From contig CANJUR010000004.1 in the NCBI GenBank assembly GCA_947477565.1, positions 1-64,000 of the forward strand: 64,000 nucleotides of DNA. The letters are read 5' to 3'. Positions within the stretch are counted from its first letter, which is position 1; every line of letters begins with the position of its first letter. The translations under genes were made by a program, and so were the position numbers. The notes under the pieces are model-generated. The model was not told where the DNA came from. It did not search any database and saw only the letters and a list, made by a program, of their open reading frames with translations. Source of the stretch: Deltaproteobacteria bacterium (GTDB lineage: Bacteria > Myxococcota_A > Polyangia > Polyangiales > Ga0077539). Positions 35,127 to 43,613 of the stretch are shown here, piece by piece.

Positions 35127-36830
35127 GCCTCCGCGGACGCACTCCGCGGCGCTCGCGACACCGATGCTCACGACCCCGGTACTGCGCCGAAGCGCGGGCG
35201 CCATCACAGTGGATCGCTCGCTCCGCACCGCCTCGATAACCGCGTCGTAGTAGAGCGCGGAGATCTCCGTCGGCGCCCGATCGGAGCGGCTACAGCTCAC
35301 GCCGACGAACGCACCGTAGCCCTCGGAAGCGGGCAGTCCCACCCAGTGTCCCGGGGTGCCGGCGATGGCGGCGCGTGCGTCGAGCACCCATCGCCCAACG
35401 CCACGGCCGACCACCGCGGCCCAGCGGCGCTGGCTCTCCTCGTCGAAGAACCCTGCGAGAACGTGACTCGCCAGCGGGTCTCCCGCACGCACGACCGCCA
35501 CGCCGCGCCGCGCCATCGCCGCCCGCAGAGCGGCCTCGAGCAACGCATCTGCCGGAAGCGTCGGGAGATGCAACACCACCCGGCTCGCGCCCTCGCGCAC
35601 GGCGGCCGCTAGCGCGTCGGCCCGATGCCGAAGCGTCGGGCCCACTGCGTGCGTCGTCCCGCTAACCACATCCGCGGGAGTCGGTAGCCACAGCGCAACG
35701 CCCTGCGACTGAGCAGCAGCCACCGCCGCGGGCACGTTGATATCGAGCACCGGGCCAACGATTACGACGGCGCCGCGCTCCCTCAGCGAGCGCACCAGGG
35801 CATCGATGCTGGTGACCTCCACCTCGCCAACTGCGACGCGGCGAGGCAGCGCGCGGCTCTCGTCCTCCAGCATCAACTCGATGCGCGAAAAACCCTCGAT
35901 GGCTTGCTGCGCCGACCGCACGACCTCGGCCCCGACGTTGGCCACAGAGCCCGAGAGCGGCGCGAGCACTCCGATGCGCAAAACCTGCTGAGAACTTTCG
36001 CGCACCATCGGCCGAATCGCGGCCTCGTCGTCGGGCAGGTCGGCAAGGTGGCTCGTCCATTGGCGCACCTCGTCGCGCGCCTCGGCCACGGTGCGCAATC
36101 GGCGGGCGAGCGGGGTCCGCCACGGGTGCCCGGCGGGGAGAACATCGAGCACCTCCGCCACCTCTCGCGGCTCCGCCAGCGCCGAGAGTTGCACACGGAA
36201 TTGCGCGGTGCGCGAAGCCGTTTCGTCGCATGAGAGCCCCGTCGGTATCCAGCGCACGCCGCGCTCGACGGCACCTTCGACCTGCGCGAGCGCGACCAGC
36301 GCCGGGGCTGCAGTCGGGGACACCGCGGCCTGCGCACAGTCGGCCTCCACGACGTCCGTCGCATCCACGAAGCGCCCCCGCAGGGTCCGCAGCGCGAGCG
36401 CCAGCGCAGCGTCCGGGCGTCCAGCGCGGGCCGTCACCAGCGCATCCACCAACGAGCGTCGCAGCGCGAGCGGCGCCTCGAGAATCGGAGGCAGCGCTCC
36501 CAGGCGCGCACGCGCAGCGACCACTGCGGCATCACCGGGGAACGCCAGGTCGATGCGCGCCAGGCGGAGCGTCGCGAAGCGTCCGGTCGGAGCCGTGCGG
36601 TGCTGCCCCTCGAGGGCCGCCCAGAGCTCTCGAGCGCGGGGCAGATCGCCCTCCGCCAGCGTCCGCTCGGCCCCGCGGATCGCTTCGTCGTCGGCCACGG
36701 ATTCACCCAGCGTCAGGGCGGCGCGCCCCGGCAGACGCGTCCCCGCGCACGCGACGACTCCACCCAGCACGGCGCAGAGCACGGCCACGCGTCGGTCGAT
36801 GAGCGATCGGGCTGTACGTTTTCCGCGCAC
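35115..36830 (-). CDS. LpoA-like/periplasmic-binding-fold lipoprotein
   Basis: About 571 residues. A signal sequence RRVAVLCAVLGGVVAC precedes a helical repeat domain (about 30-270) rich in Ala/Leu (AERTLAEGDLPRARELWAAL). A type 1 periplasmic-binding fold follows (about 285-560), beginning RIGVLAPLSGSVANVGAEVV with the usual central VIVGPVLDINVPAAVAAAQS. This two-part build matches penicillin-binding-protein activators (LpoA type), which stimulate PBP1A from the outer membrane; solute binding is an alternative. GTG 36830 is a compromise start. Longer frames to 36923 would leave 31 bases to the divergent sdhC. Confidence 0.7.
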   Translation of the reverse strand: MRGKRTARSLIDRRVAVLCAVLGGVVACAGTRLPGRAALTLGESVADDEAIRGAERTLAEGDLPRARELWAALEGQHRTAPTGRFATLRLARIDLAFPGDAAVVAARARLGALPPILEAPLALRRSLVDALVTARAGRPDAALALALRTLRGRFVDATDVVEADCAQAAVSPTAAPALVALAQVEGAVERGVRWIPTGLSCDETASRTAQFRVQLSALAEPREVAEVLDVLPAGHPWRTPLARRLRTVAEARDEVRQWTSHLADLPDDEAAIRPMVRESSQQVLRIGVLAPLSGSVANVGAEVVRSAQQAIEGFSRIELMLEDESRALPRRVAVGEVEVTSIDALVRSLRERGAVVIVGPVLDINVPAAVAAAQSQGVALWLPTPADVVSGTTHAVGPTLRHRADALAAAVREGASRVVLHLPTLPADALLEAALRAAMARRGVAVVRAGDPLASHVLAGFFDEESQRRWAAVVGRGVGRWVLDARAAIAGTPGHWVGLPASEGYGAFVGVSCSRSDRAPTEISALYYDAVIEAVRSERSTVMAPALRRSTGVVSIGVASAAECVRGGSVH

Positions 36831-36893
36831 TCCAAGGGAGTCATCCGGGATTCTCCGGCGATCGGCAAGCGCCACGTGCCCCCCTGCTCGCGC

Positions 36894-36921
36894 TTGACGC
36901 GCCGCGCGCAGCGCCGATAAC
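36894..36921 (+). promoter_or_regulatory. Sigma-70-type promoter candidate for sdhCAB
   Basis: TTGACG at 36894-36899 and GATAAC at 36916-36921, spaced 16 bases, about 34 bases before the sdhC ATG. Both hexamers are close to consensus (5 of 6 and 4 of 6) in a region otherwise above 70 percent GC. No transcript start is known. Confidence 0.45.
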
Positions 36922-36954
36922 ACGGCTCTGGTCCTTCACCCTCGGACGCCACCC

Positions 36955-37710
36955 ATGCACGCCCTCGCGTCTGGCGCCGCAGATCCGCGGCGCTTCCTGC
37001 TCCGCCGCCTCCACTCCCTCTGCGGCGTCTTACCGATCGGTGTATTCCTTGTGGTCCACCTCTGGACCAACCTGCACGCGATCCGTGGCCGCGGGGCATT
37101 CCGGCACGCGGTCGAAGACATTCAGTCCATTCCCGGGCTGGGCGTGATCGAGTTCGTAGCCATCCTCGCGCCCCTCGCCTTCCACGCCATCTATGGGCTC
37201 GTCATCGCGGCGCAGTCCCGCTTCAACGTCCATCGGTACAGCTATACCCGCAACTGGATGTTCGTCCTGCAGCGCGTGACGGGCCTCATCGCAGTGGCCT
37301 TTCTGGTCGTCCACCTGGGGCAGTTTCGCGCGGCAAAGTTCTTCGGCACGCTGCGCTGGGAGGCCTTCTACGACGCCCTCGCGCTCCTTCTCGGCTCGCC
37401 CGGGATGTTTGTCCTCTACCTCCTCGGGGTGACGGCTTCGGTCTTCCATTTCGCCAATGGGCTTTGGAGCGCCAGCCAGACCTGGGGACTCGCGGTGTCG
37501 GACCGCGCGCGCCGCCGCACGACCGTCGCATGCGTCGTCATCGGCCTCACGCTCTGGCTCGCCGGCGTGGACACGTTGCTGCACTTCTTCTACCGCTGCG
37601 GCGGCGTCTTCCCGTGGCCGGGTATGGACCGCGATGCGCTCTGCCGCGACGCCGACATGCTGCGTGCGATCATGGCCGCACCCCTATACTTTTCCGGCCC
37701 GACCACCTGA
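36955..37710 (+). CDS. sdhC: Succinate dehydrogenase cytochrome b558-type subunit
   Basis: 251 residues with five membrane helices, the length and pattern of the single large anchor of type B succinate:quinone oxidoreductases (as in Bacillus). His residues fit diheme b ligation: RRLHSLCGVLPIGVFLVVHL, LAPLAFHAIYGLVI, FLVVHLGQF and ASVFHFANGLWSASQTWG. It transfers electrons from the Fe-S subunit to quinone across the inner membrane. It is the first gene of sdhC-sdhA-sdhB, with a promoter-like element upstream and sdhA 83 bases downstream. The extra C-terminal 30 residues are Cys/Asp-containing. Confidence 0.92.
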   Translation: MHALASGAADPRRFLLRRLHSLCGVLPIGVFLVVHLWTNLHAIRGRGAFRHAVEDIQSIPGLGVIEFVAILAPLAFHAIYGLVIAAQSRFNVHRYSYTRNWMFVLQRVTGLIAVAFLVVHLGQFRAAKFFGTLRWEAFYDALALLLGSPGMFVLYLLGVTASVFHFANGLWSASQTWGLAVSDRARRRTTVACVVIGLTLWLAGVDTLLHFFYRCGGVFPWPGMDRDALCRDADMLRAIMAAPLYFSGPTT

Positions 37711-37792
37711 ACCCCCGAGGCGCGTCACACCCGGCACCGGACCCACAGGTCGCTGCGTGCACTGGACGCGCGCAACCCAAGGAACCCTACGG

Positions 37793-39799
37793 ATGGTAGC
37801 GAAGTCCTCGATCCTCACGTCGACTGGGCAGGTGCGCCGGGCGATCGTCGTCGGTGGCGGCCTGGGCGGTCTGATGACCGTGATCAAACTCTGCGAGGCG
37901 GGCATTCCAGTGGACCTGCTGTCCCTGGTTCCGGTGAAGCGCTCGCACTCGGTCTGCGCGCAGGGCGGCATCAACGCGTCGGTGAACGTGAAGGGCGAAG
38001 GCGACTCGCCGTACACGCACTTCTACGAGACCGTGAAGGGCGGCGACTTCCTCGCCAACCAGGCACCGTGCAAGGGCATGGCGGACGCCGCACCGGGCAT
38101 CGTCTTCATGCTCGACCGCATGGGGGTGCCTTTCAATCGCACACCGGAGGGCAACCTCGACTTCCGGCGCTTCGGCGGAACACTCTTCCACCGCACTGCT
38201 TTCGCCGGTGCAACGACGGGCCAGCAGCTTCTCTACGCCCTCGACGAGCAGGTGCGGCGCTACGAGACCCACGACGTCGAAGACGAGCGCGGCGTGACCG
38301 TCCCGGGCGAGAAGATGGTCCGCAAGTTTGAGTTCTGGGACCTCGCGGGACTCGTACTCGACGACGCCGGCGTCTGCCGCGGCGTGGTCGCGCAAGACCT
38401 TAAAAACGGGGAGATTCGCACCTTCCGCGGCGACGCGGTGTGCCTCGCCACGGGCGGCCCCGGGGTCGTCTTCGGGCGCAGCACCAACTCGGTGATCAAC
38501 ACCGGCTCCGCCGCTGCCATCGCCTACAAGCATGGCGCGCGGTACGCCAACGGCGAGTTCATCCAGGTGCACCCGACGGCCATCCCCGCGGCCGACAAGC
38601 TTCGTCTGATCTCCGAGAGCGTGCGCGGTGAAGGCGGCCGCATCTGGGTTCCGAAGGACCGCTACGACCGACGTCAAGGCAAGGACATCCCCGAGGGCGA
38701 GCGGTACTACTTCCTCGAGGAGAGGTACCCGAAGTACCGCAACCTTGTGCCGCGGGACATCGCATCGCGGGAGATCTTCCGCACGGTCATCCATGAGGGC
38801 TACAGCGCCGAAGGCGAGCAGGCGGCCTACCTGGACGTGACTCACCTCTGCAAGACCGCCGCGGGCAAAACCGCCGTTCGCAAGAAGCTCGAAGGCGTGC
38901 TCGAGATCTACGAGAAGTTCGCCGGAGCGGATCCGTACGCGAACCCGATGAAGATCTTCCCCGCGGTGCACTACTCGATGGGCGGCCTGTGGGTGGACCA
39001 CGAAAAGGGCTCGGACGGATCGCTCAAGCCGGGCTCGGCGCGCAACCAGGCGACCAACATTCCGGGCCTCTACGCGACTGGCGAATCGGACTTCCAGTAC
39101 CACGGCGCCAATCGGCTCGGCGCCAACTCCCTGCTCTCGTGCATCTACGGTGGGATGGTCACCGGACCGGCGATGGCGACCTGGCGCGAGGGTCTGGCGA
39201 AGAGCGCGTTCGACCTCTCCTCGGCGCTCTTCGAAGCGGAGAAGAAGCGCCGCGTCGATGAGTACGCCGCGCTCGGCAGCCGCAGCGGGTCGGACTACTC
39301 CGTCAACCCCTACCGCCTGCACGAAAAGCTGGGCGAGATGATGCTCCAGAAGGTCACCGTCGAGCGCCACAACACCGAGTTGGACGGGGTGCTCGCGTCA
39401 CTCCAGGACATGAAGGCGCAGTGGAAGAAAGCCGCCGCGCTCGACCCCGCCGCAAAGGGGACGATGAACCAGCCGATGGTGTTCTTGCGGCACCTCGATG
39501 GGATGCTGGCACTTGCGGAGATCATCACGCTTGGGGCCCGTGAGCGAGAAGAGTGCCGCGGGGCGCACTACAAGCCCGCCCTCGATCCGGAGTTGCACCC
39601 GGACGACCCCGCCGCGGTGGGGCGCGACGACACGCACTGGCTGAAGACCACGCTCGCTACGTTCAACGGAGAGGGCCCGACGCTCAGCTACGAGGGCGTA
39701 GACGTGTCCCTCGAACCGCTCGCCCGGCGCGACTACGGCAAGGTCAGCGAGGCAAAGCCGCCCGCGGCCGAAGCGGCCGTCGAGCACGGTACGAAGTGA
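37793..39799 (+). CDS. sdhA: Succinate dehydrogenase flavoprotein subunit
   Basis: 668 residues. The FAD-binding N-terminus is AIVVGGGLGGLMTVIKLCEA. The covalent-flavin region is KRSHSVCAQGGINA. Substrate-binding HPTAIPAADKLRLISESVRG carries the catalytic Arg region, and a further conserved block is AVHYSMGGLWVD. The C-terminal helical domain is normal. The size and the type B anchor upstream point to the Bacillus/epsilon-type enzyme, which works as succinate dehydrogenase with menaquinone. The start is ATG 37793 with AAGGAA ten bases upstream; the open frame upstream overlaps sdhC and is not used. Confidence 0.95.
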   Translation: MVAKSSILTSTGQVRRAIVVGGGLGGLMTVIKLCEAGIPVDLLSLVPVKRSHSVCAQGGINASVNVKGEGDSPYTHFYETVKGGDFLANQAPCKGMADAAPGIVFMLDRMGVPFNRTPEGNLDFRRFGGTLFHRTAFAGATTGQQLLYALDEQVRRYETHDVEDERGVTVPGEKMVRKFEFWDLAGLVLDDAGVCRGVVAQDLKNGEIRTFRGDAVCLATGGPGVVFGRSTNSVINTGSAAAIAYKHGARYANGEFIQVHPTAIPAADKLRLISESVRGEGGRIWVPKDRYDRRQGKDIPEGERYYFLEERYPKYRNLVPRDIASREIFRTVIHEGYSAEGEQAAYLDVTHLCKTAAGKTAVRKKLEGVLEIYEKFAGADPYANPMKIFPAVHYSMGGLWVDHEKGSDGSLKPGSARNQATNIPGLYATGESDFQYHGANRLGANSLLSCIYGGMVTGPAMATWREGLAKSAFDLSSALFEAEKKRRVDEYAALGSRSGSDYSVNPYRLHEKLGEMMLQKVTVERHNTELDGVLASLQDMKAQWKKAAALDPAAKGTMNQPMVFLRHLDGMLALAEIITLGAREREECRGAHYKPALDPELHPDDPAAVGRDDTHWLKTTLATFNGEGPTLSYEGVDVSLEPLARRDYGKVSEAKPPAAEAAVEHGTK

Positions 39800-39826
39800 C
39801 CCGCGAATACCTAAGGGAGTAAGACC

Positions 39827-40585
39827 ATGGCCACCGACACTGTCACCCTGAAGATCAAGCGCGGCGAGGCGGACGGTGCATCACGCTGGGAAGAGTTCAA
39901 GGTCCCGCGGAAGCCGATGATGAACGTGATCTCCTGCCTGATGGAGATTCAGAAGAACCCCCAGACCATCGACGGCAAGGGCACCACGCCGGTGAACTGG
40001 GAGTCATCGTGCCTCGAGGAGGTCTGCGGCTCCTGCACCATGGTCGTCAACGGCCGCGTGCGCCAGGCGTGCAGCGCGCTCGTGAAGGACCTCTCTCCGC
40101 ACGGCGAGACCATCACGCTCGAGCCGATGTCGAAGTTTCCGCGCGAGCGCGACCTGGTGGTCGACCGCCAGAAGATGTTCGACGCGCTGCGCACCGTGAA
40201 GGCGTGGATCGAGATCGACGGATCGCACCAGTTGGGCGCAGGCCCGAAGGTCGCACAGGACGATCAGGAGGTGATGTACCCGCTGTCGCGCTGCATGACC
40301 TGCGGTTGCTGCGTCGAGGCGTGCCCGAACTACAACGACCGCTCGGACTTCATGGGCCCGCAGGTGATCTCACTGGTGCGTATGTACAACCTGCACCCAT
40401 CGGGGAAAATGCAGGCCGGGCCGCGGCTTGACGCAATCATGGGCGTCGGCGGAATCGGGGACTGCGGCAAGGCACAGAACTGCGTGCAGGTGTGCCCGAA
40501 AGGTATCCCCCTGACCGAGTCGATCTCCGTGATGGGCCGCGAAACCCTCAAGCGCGCTCTCTTCGGTTGGTTGCTAAAGGGATGA
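39827..40585 (+). CDS. sdhB: Succinate dehydrogenase iron-sulfur subunit
   Basis: 252 residues. The [2Fe-2S] ligands are C62, C67, C70 and C82 (SCLEEVCGSC, then QAC). The [4Fe-4S] motif CMTCGCCVEACP gives C156, C159, C162 and C166. The [3Fe-4S] motif CGKAQNCVQVCP gives C213, C219 and C223. The order and spacing are those of SdhB. It passes electrons from FAD to the b hemes. It starts 27 bases after sdhA behind an AAGGGAG site and completes the sdhCAB operon. Confidence 0.96.
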   Translation: MATDTVTLKIKRGEADGASRWEEFKVPRKPMMNVISCLMEIQKNPQTIDGKGTTPVNWESSCLEEVCGSCTMVVNGRVRQACSALVKDLSPHGETITLEPMSKFPRERDLVVDRQKMFDALRTVKAWIEIDGSHQLGAGPKVAQDDQEVMYPLSRCMTCGCCVEACPNYNDRSDFMGPQVISLVRMYNLHPSGKMQAGPRLDAIMGVGGIGDCGKAQNCVQVCPKGIPLTESISVMGRETLKRALFGWLLKG

Positions 40586-40631
40586 TCGTTTCGTAGCGCG
40601 CAGTTGTACGCTCGAGGTCGCCATCGGACGC

Positions 40632-41267
40632 ATGGGCCGCCCAAACCTCTTCGTGCTGCTGCTCCTCCCCGCCGTTCTCGGCTGCCAGCAGCGTGCGCGA
40701 AATGTACCTCGTTCCTTCGACGCGAGCGTCGTCTCGGACGTGAGTCCTGTCGCGCTGGACACCGGGCCGCCGCGATCCTCGATTCCAATGCCTCCCAGCA
40801 CCAACCGCGCGTGTGTCACGGACGCCGAGTGCCCCAGCGGATACTGCTTCACCGCAGGCATGGAGGCGCAGTACAGCCGGGTGCTTCGGGACTGCCCCGA
40901 TGGGCGCGCGTGGCGCGCGACGCACCGACTCAACACCTGCCTCCGTGCCGGTTGTCGCACGGACGTCGAGTGCCCGCCGGGCAACCGCTGCGCGGACATC
41001 CAGATGCTTCCGTTTCCGCAGCGCGCGTGCGTTCCCGCCACCTGCCACACGCAGTGGGACTGCCGCAGCAGGCGTCTCGGACGCTGCCTCGAATACGTCT
41101 CCGGACGCCAGTGCACGCCCGGCGGATGGGCGTGTTCCTACCCCGGCGACGTCTGCGCCCCTCAGGACCACACACGGCTCTGTCCTCCGCAGCCGGGGAT
41201 GATCGCGCGTTGCGTCCCGCGCGACGGCCGCTTCGGCTGCGTCTACGAACCGCCACCCGCGCCCTGA
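40632..41267 (+). CDS. Cys-rich lipoprotein
   Basis: 211 residues. The signal peptide MGRPNLFVLLLLPAVLGC gives a lipidated C18. About 40 residues of spacer follow, then a Cys-rich domain with about 14 cysteines in patterns such as CVTDAECPSGYC, CRTDVECPPGNRC and CHTQWDCRSRRLGRC. These resemble the 'CxxDxxCxxGxxC' modules at the N-termini of the two giant Cys-rich proteins here. No enzyme motif is seen. It lies 46 bases after sdhB, but its export signal argues it is unrelated to that operon's function. Confidence 0.7.
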   Translation: MGRPNLFVLLLLPAVLGCQQRARNVPRSFDASVVSDVSPVALDTGPPRSSIPMPPSTNRACVTDAECPSGYCFTAGMEAQYSRVLRDCPDGRAWRATHRLNTCLRAGCRTDVECPPGNRCADIQMLPFPQRACVPATCHTQWDCRSRRLGRCLEYVSGRQCTPGGWACSYPGDVCAPQDHTRLCPPQPGMIARCVPRDGRFGCVYEPPPAP

Positions 41268-41367
41268 GTCGCAGCGCAGCGTCGATGCCCTCCGCGGATC
41301 GACTCCGACGCAGTCGATACCGCAGCGATTGGAGCGACGATCGAAACTCAGTCCCGATCAGTCCAGC

Positions 41368-42165
41368 TCACTTCGACGCCGAGACCGCGCTGCGCAGCGA
41401 GGCAGCGAGGCGACCTTTACGAAAGACCCAGAGCGTTCCGGGCTCGCCGTGGGTCCAAACCTCGTCAACGGTGAGTGGCACGGTGGCTACGACGGCCACG
41501 CGGTCGCGCGGCGTGGTCACGGCGCCGAAGTCGACGCTGACGTCGTGGTCCTTGAGGGTCGCCTTGCCGAACGGGGCGCGGCGCTCGATGAAGCACAGCT
41601 TCGTGTCGCAGCGCGCGAAGAGTGCGTCGCCGTTGGCGAGAATGAAATTGAAGGTCCCCCCGCGGCCGATCTCCGCCGCCACGCGGGCGATGTACGACCA
41701 GAGCGCCGAGGGGTCCGCGGGCTCCGTGGGAAACCGCTTCGACACTCGGTTCATCAGCGCGCAAAACGCCCTCTCGCTGTCGGTCTCCCCGATCGGAACG
41801 AAGCGCCCGGTGCGCACCCGCGGCAACCCCTTCACGGTGCCGTTGTGCGCGAACACCCAGGCTCGCCCCCAGAGTTCGCGGACGAAGGGGTGAGTGTTGG
41901 CGAGCTTCACCCGGCCGCGAGTCTTCTGCCGAATGTGAGAGACCGCCATCATCGTTTTGATCGAGTGGCTGCGCACGAAGCTCGCAAGGGGGCTGTCCGC
42001 GCACGGCGCAGCATCCACAAACGTCCGCACCGCGCGCCCCTCGAAAAACGCGAGACCCCACCCGTCGCCGTGCGGCCCCGTGCGGCCCCCGCGCTGCGAG
42101 AAGCCGGAGAAGGAAAAGAGAATGTCCGTGGGGGTGTTGCAGTCCATCCCGAGCAGCTCACACAC
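41368..42165 (-). CDS. Class II glutamine amidotransferase, YafJ-like
   Basis: 265 residues beginning GTG-TGC at 42165. After removal of the initiator, the N-terminal Cys is the Ntn nucleophile. The glutaminase signatures are CELLGMDC, GPHGDGWGLAFFEGRA, VSHIRQKTRGRVKLANTHPF and VFAHNGTVKG. There is no synthase domain, as in YafJ/EgtC-type stand-alone amidotransferases. A GGAGGGAGG site lies just upstream, partly inside the end of the amidohydrolase gene, so the two are co-expressed. The ammonia acceptor is unknown. Confidence 0.88.
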   Translation of the reverse strand: MCELLGMDCNTPTDILFSFSGFSQRGGRTGPHGDGWGLAFFEGRAVRTFVDAAPCADSPLASFVRSHSIKTMMAVSHIRQKTRGRVKLANTHPFVRELWGRAWVFAHNGTVKGLPRVRTGRFVPIGETDSERAFCALMNRVSKRFPTEPADPSALWSYIARVAAEIGRGGTFNFILANGDALFARCDTKLCFIERRAPFGKATLKDHDVSVDFGAVTTPRDRVAVVATVPLTVDEVWTHGEPGTLWVFRKGRLAASLRSAVSASK

Positions 42166-42179
42166 GCTCGCCTCCCTCC

Positions 42180-43523
42180 TCAGGTCGTGATGCCCGCGCG
42201 GCGCCGCACGGCGACGGCCTCGGCCCGCGCCCGGACGCGCACCTCGTCCTCGTCCAACGTGGTCAGCCGCCCTTCGTGCAAGAGCACCCGTCCGTCCACC
42301 ACCACGTGCCGAACGTCCCGCGACTGCGCCGCGTAGACGATGCGCGCCGCGGGCTCGCCCCACGGCTCCACGTGCGTCGTCGAGAGGTCGATCACCGTGA
42401 CGTCCGCGCGCTTGCCGACCTCCAGCGAACCGACCTCGTCTGCGAGCCCGAGCGCCCGCGCTCCGTCGATGGTTGCCATGCGCAGCACCCGCCGCGCCGC
42501 GAGCGCCCCGGTGTCGCCAAAACGCTTGGCCAACAACGACGCGAGCCGCATCTCCATCAACGCGTCGAGGTTGTTGTTGCAGGCCGCGCCGTCGGCGCCG
42601 AGGGCCACCACGATGCCCGCACGCTGCATCCGCGCCACCTTCGCGATCCCGGAGCCCAACTTCAGGTTGGCGCTCGGGCAGTGCGTGACTCGCGTCTGGT
42701 CTTTCGCCATCACCCGCCGCTGCTGCGGCGTGAGTTGCACCCCGTGTGCAATGACCACGTCCGGGCCCGCGAAGCCCCACGCCCGCAGCGCGTCGATGTC
42801 ATCCATGCCCAGCGCCGCGCGGACGGCAACGCGCTCGCCAGGGTGCTCCGAGGCGTGCGTGTGAAGAAGCGTCCCGTGCGACCGCGCCCGCTCGACGCAA
42901 CCGCGGAAGAGAGCTTCGGTGCACGACAAGATGAACCGTGGAGAGTAGGCGTACCGCAGTCGGCCACCCTCCGCGCCGTGCCAGCGCGAGCAGAGGTCGT
43001 CGCTCTCCGCGAGGCTCCCGGCGGTGCTCTCGCGCAGCCCCGCGGGCACCCCGGCGCCAGCGTCCATCATGGTCTTGCCCGAGACCGCGCGCAGGCCCGA
43101 GTCGCGCAGCCCCTCGAACACGGCGTCGTGATGGCGAACCGTTCCCATGTCGAGCACGGTGGTGGTGCCACCCTTGATCAGTTCAGCGATGCCGAGGTCG
43201 GCGCTCGCGCGAAGGGAGCGCGGGTCGTGCGCTGCCTCGAGGGGCCAGATGCGCTCGTGCAGCCAGGTGAGCAGCGGGAGGTCGTCGCCCATCCCGCGGA
43301 AGAGCGTCTGGCAGAGGTGCACGTGTCCCTGAACGAAGCCAGGAATGACCGCGCAGCCCTCCACGTCGAGCACGCGTAAGGGGTGGCCCGAACGGATCGC
43401 CAGCGCGGCGGCGTCGGCCCCGAGGGCGACGATGCGGCCACCAGAAATCCAGAGAGAGCCAGAGGTCACGCGATCATCGGGATCGCAGGTGACGAGGGTT
43501 CCACCGCGGAGGAGCAGGTCCAT
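42180..43523 (-). CDS. Amidohydrolase, SAH/MTA deaminase (MtaD/SsnA) type
   Basis: 447 residues of the metal-dependent hydrolase fold. Strand-end HVHLCQTLFRG gives the HxH motif, LHTHASEH the next metal His, IAHGVQLTP the following one, and ALGADGAACNN the final Asp. The terminal beta domain (VGKRADVTVIDLSTTHVEPW) is normal. This subfamily deaminates S-adenosylhomocysteine, 5'-methylthioadenosine or related heterocycles. Position beside the glutamine amidotransferase (15 bases) suggests one operon. With ahcY at 18846 the window holds two possible SAH-consuming enzymes. Exact substrate is not provable from sequence. Confidence 0.85.
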   Translation of the reverse strand: MDLLLRGGTLVTCDPDDRVTSGSLWISGGRIVALGADAAALAIRSGHPLRVLDVEGCAVIPGFVQGHVHLCQTLFRGMGDDLPLLTWLHERIWPLEAAHDPRSLRASADLGIAELIKGGTTTVLDMGTVRHHDAVFEGLRDSGLRAVSGKTMMDAGAGVPAGLRESTAGSLAESDDLCSRWHGAEGGRLRYAYSPRFILSCTEALFRGCVERARSHGTLLHTHASEHPGERVAVRAALGMDDIDALRAWGFAGPDVVIAHGVQLTPQQRRVMAKDQTRVTHCPSANLKLGSGIAKVARMQRAGIVVALGADGAACNNNLDALMEMRLASLLAKRFGDTGALAARRVLRMATIDGARALGLADEVGSLEVGKRADVTVIDLSTTHVEPWGEPAARIVYAAQSRDVRHVVVDGRVLLHEGRLTTLDEDEVRVRARAEAVAVRRRAGITT

Positions 43524-43613
43524 GAGGTCAGGGCACAGAATGCCCGTGGTGCACGTCACAGGGCAACGGCCTCGCGTGGACGGGCGCGTTCGGGCTGCGG
43601 TAGTAAACCAAGT

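Noticed and set aside
37787-39370. 527-codon frame opposite sdhA
   Set aside because: It is compositionally a shadow of sdhA, which has every expected motif on the other strand.
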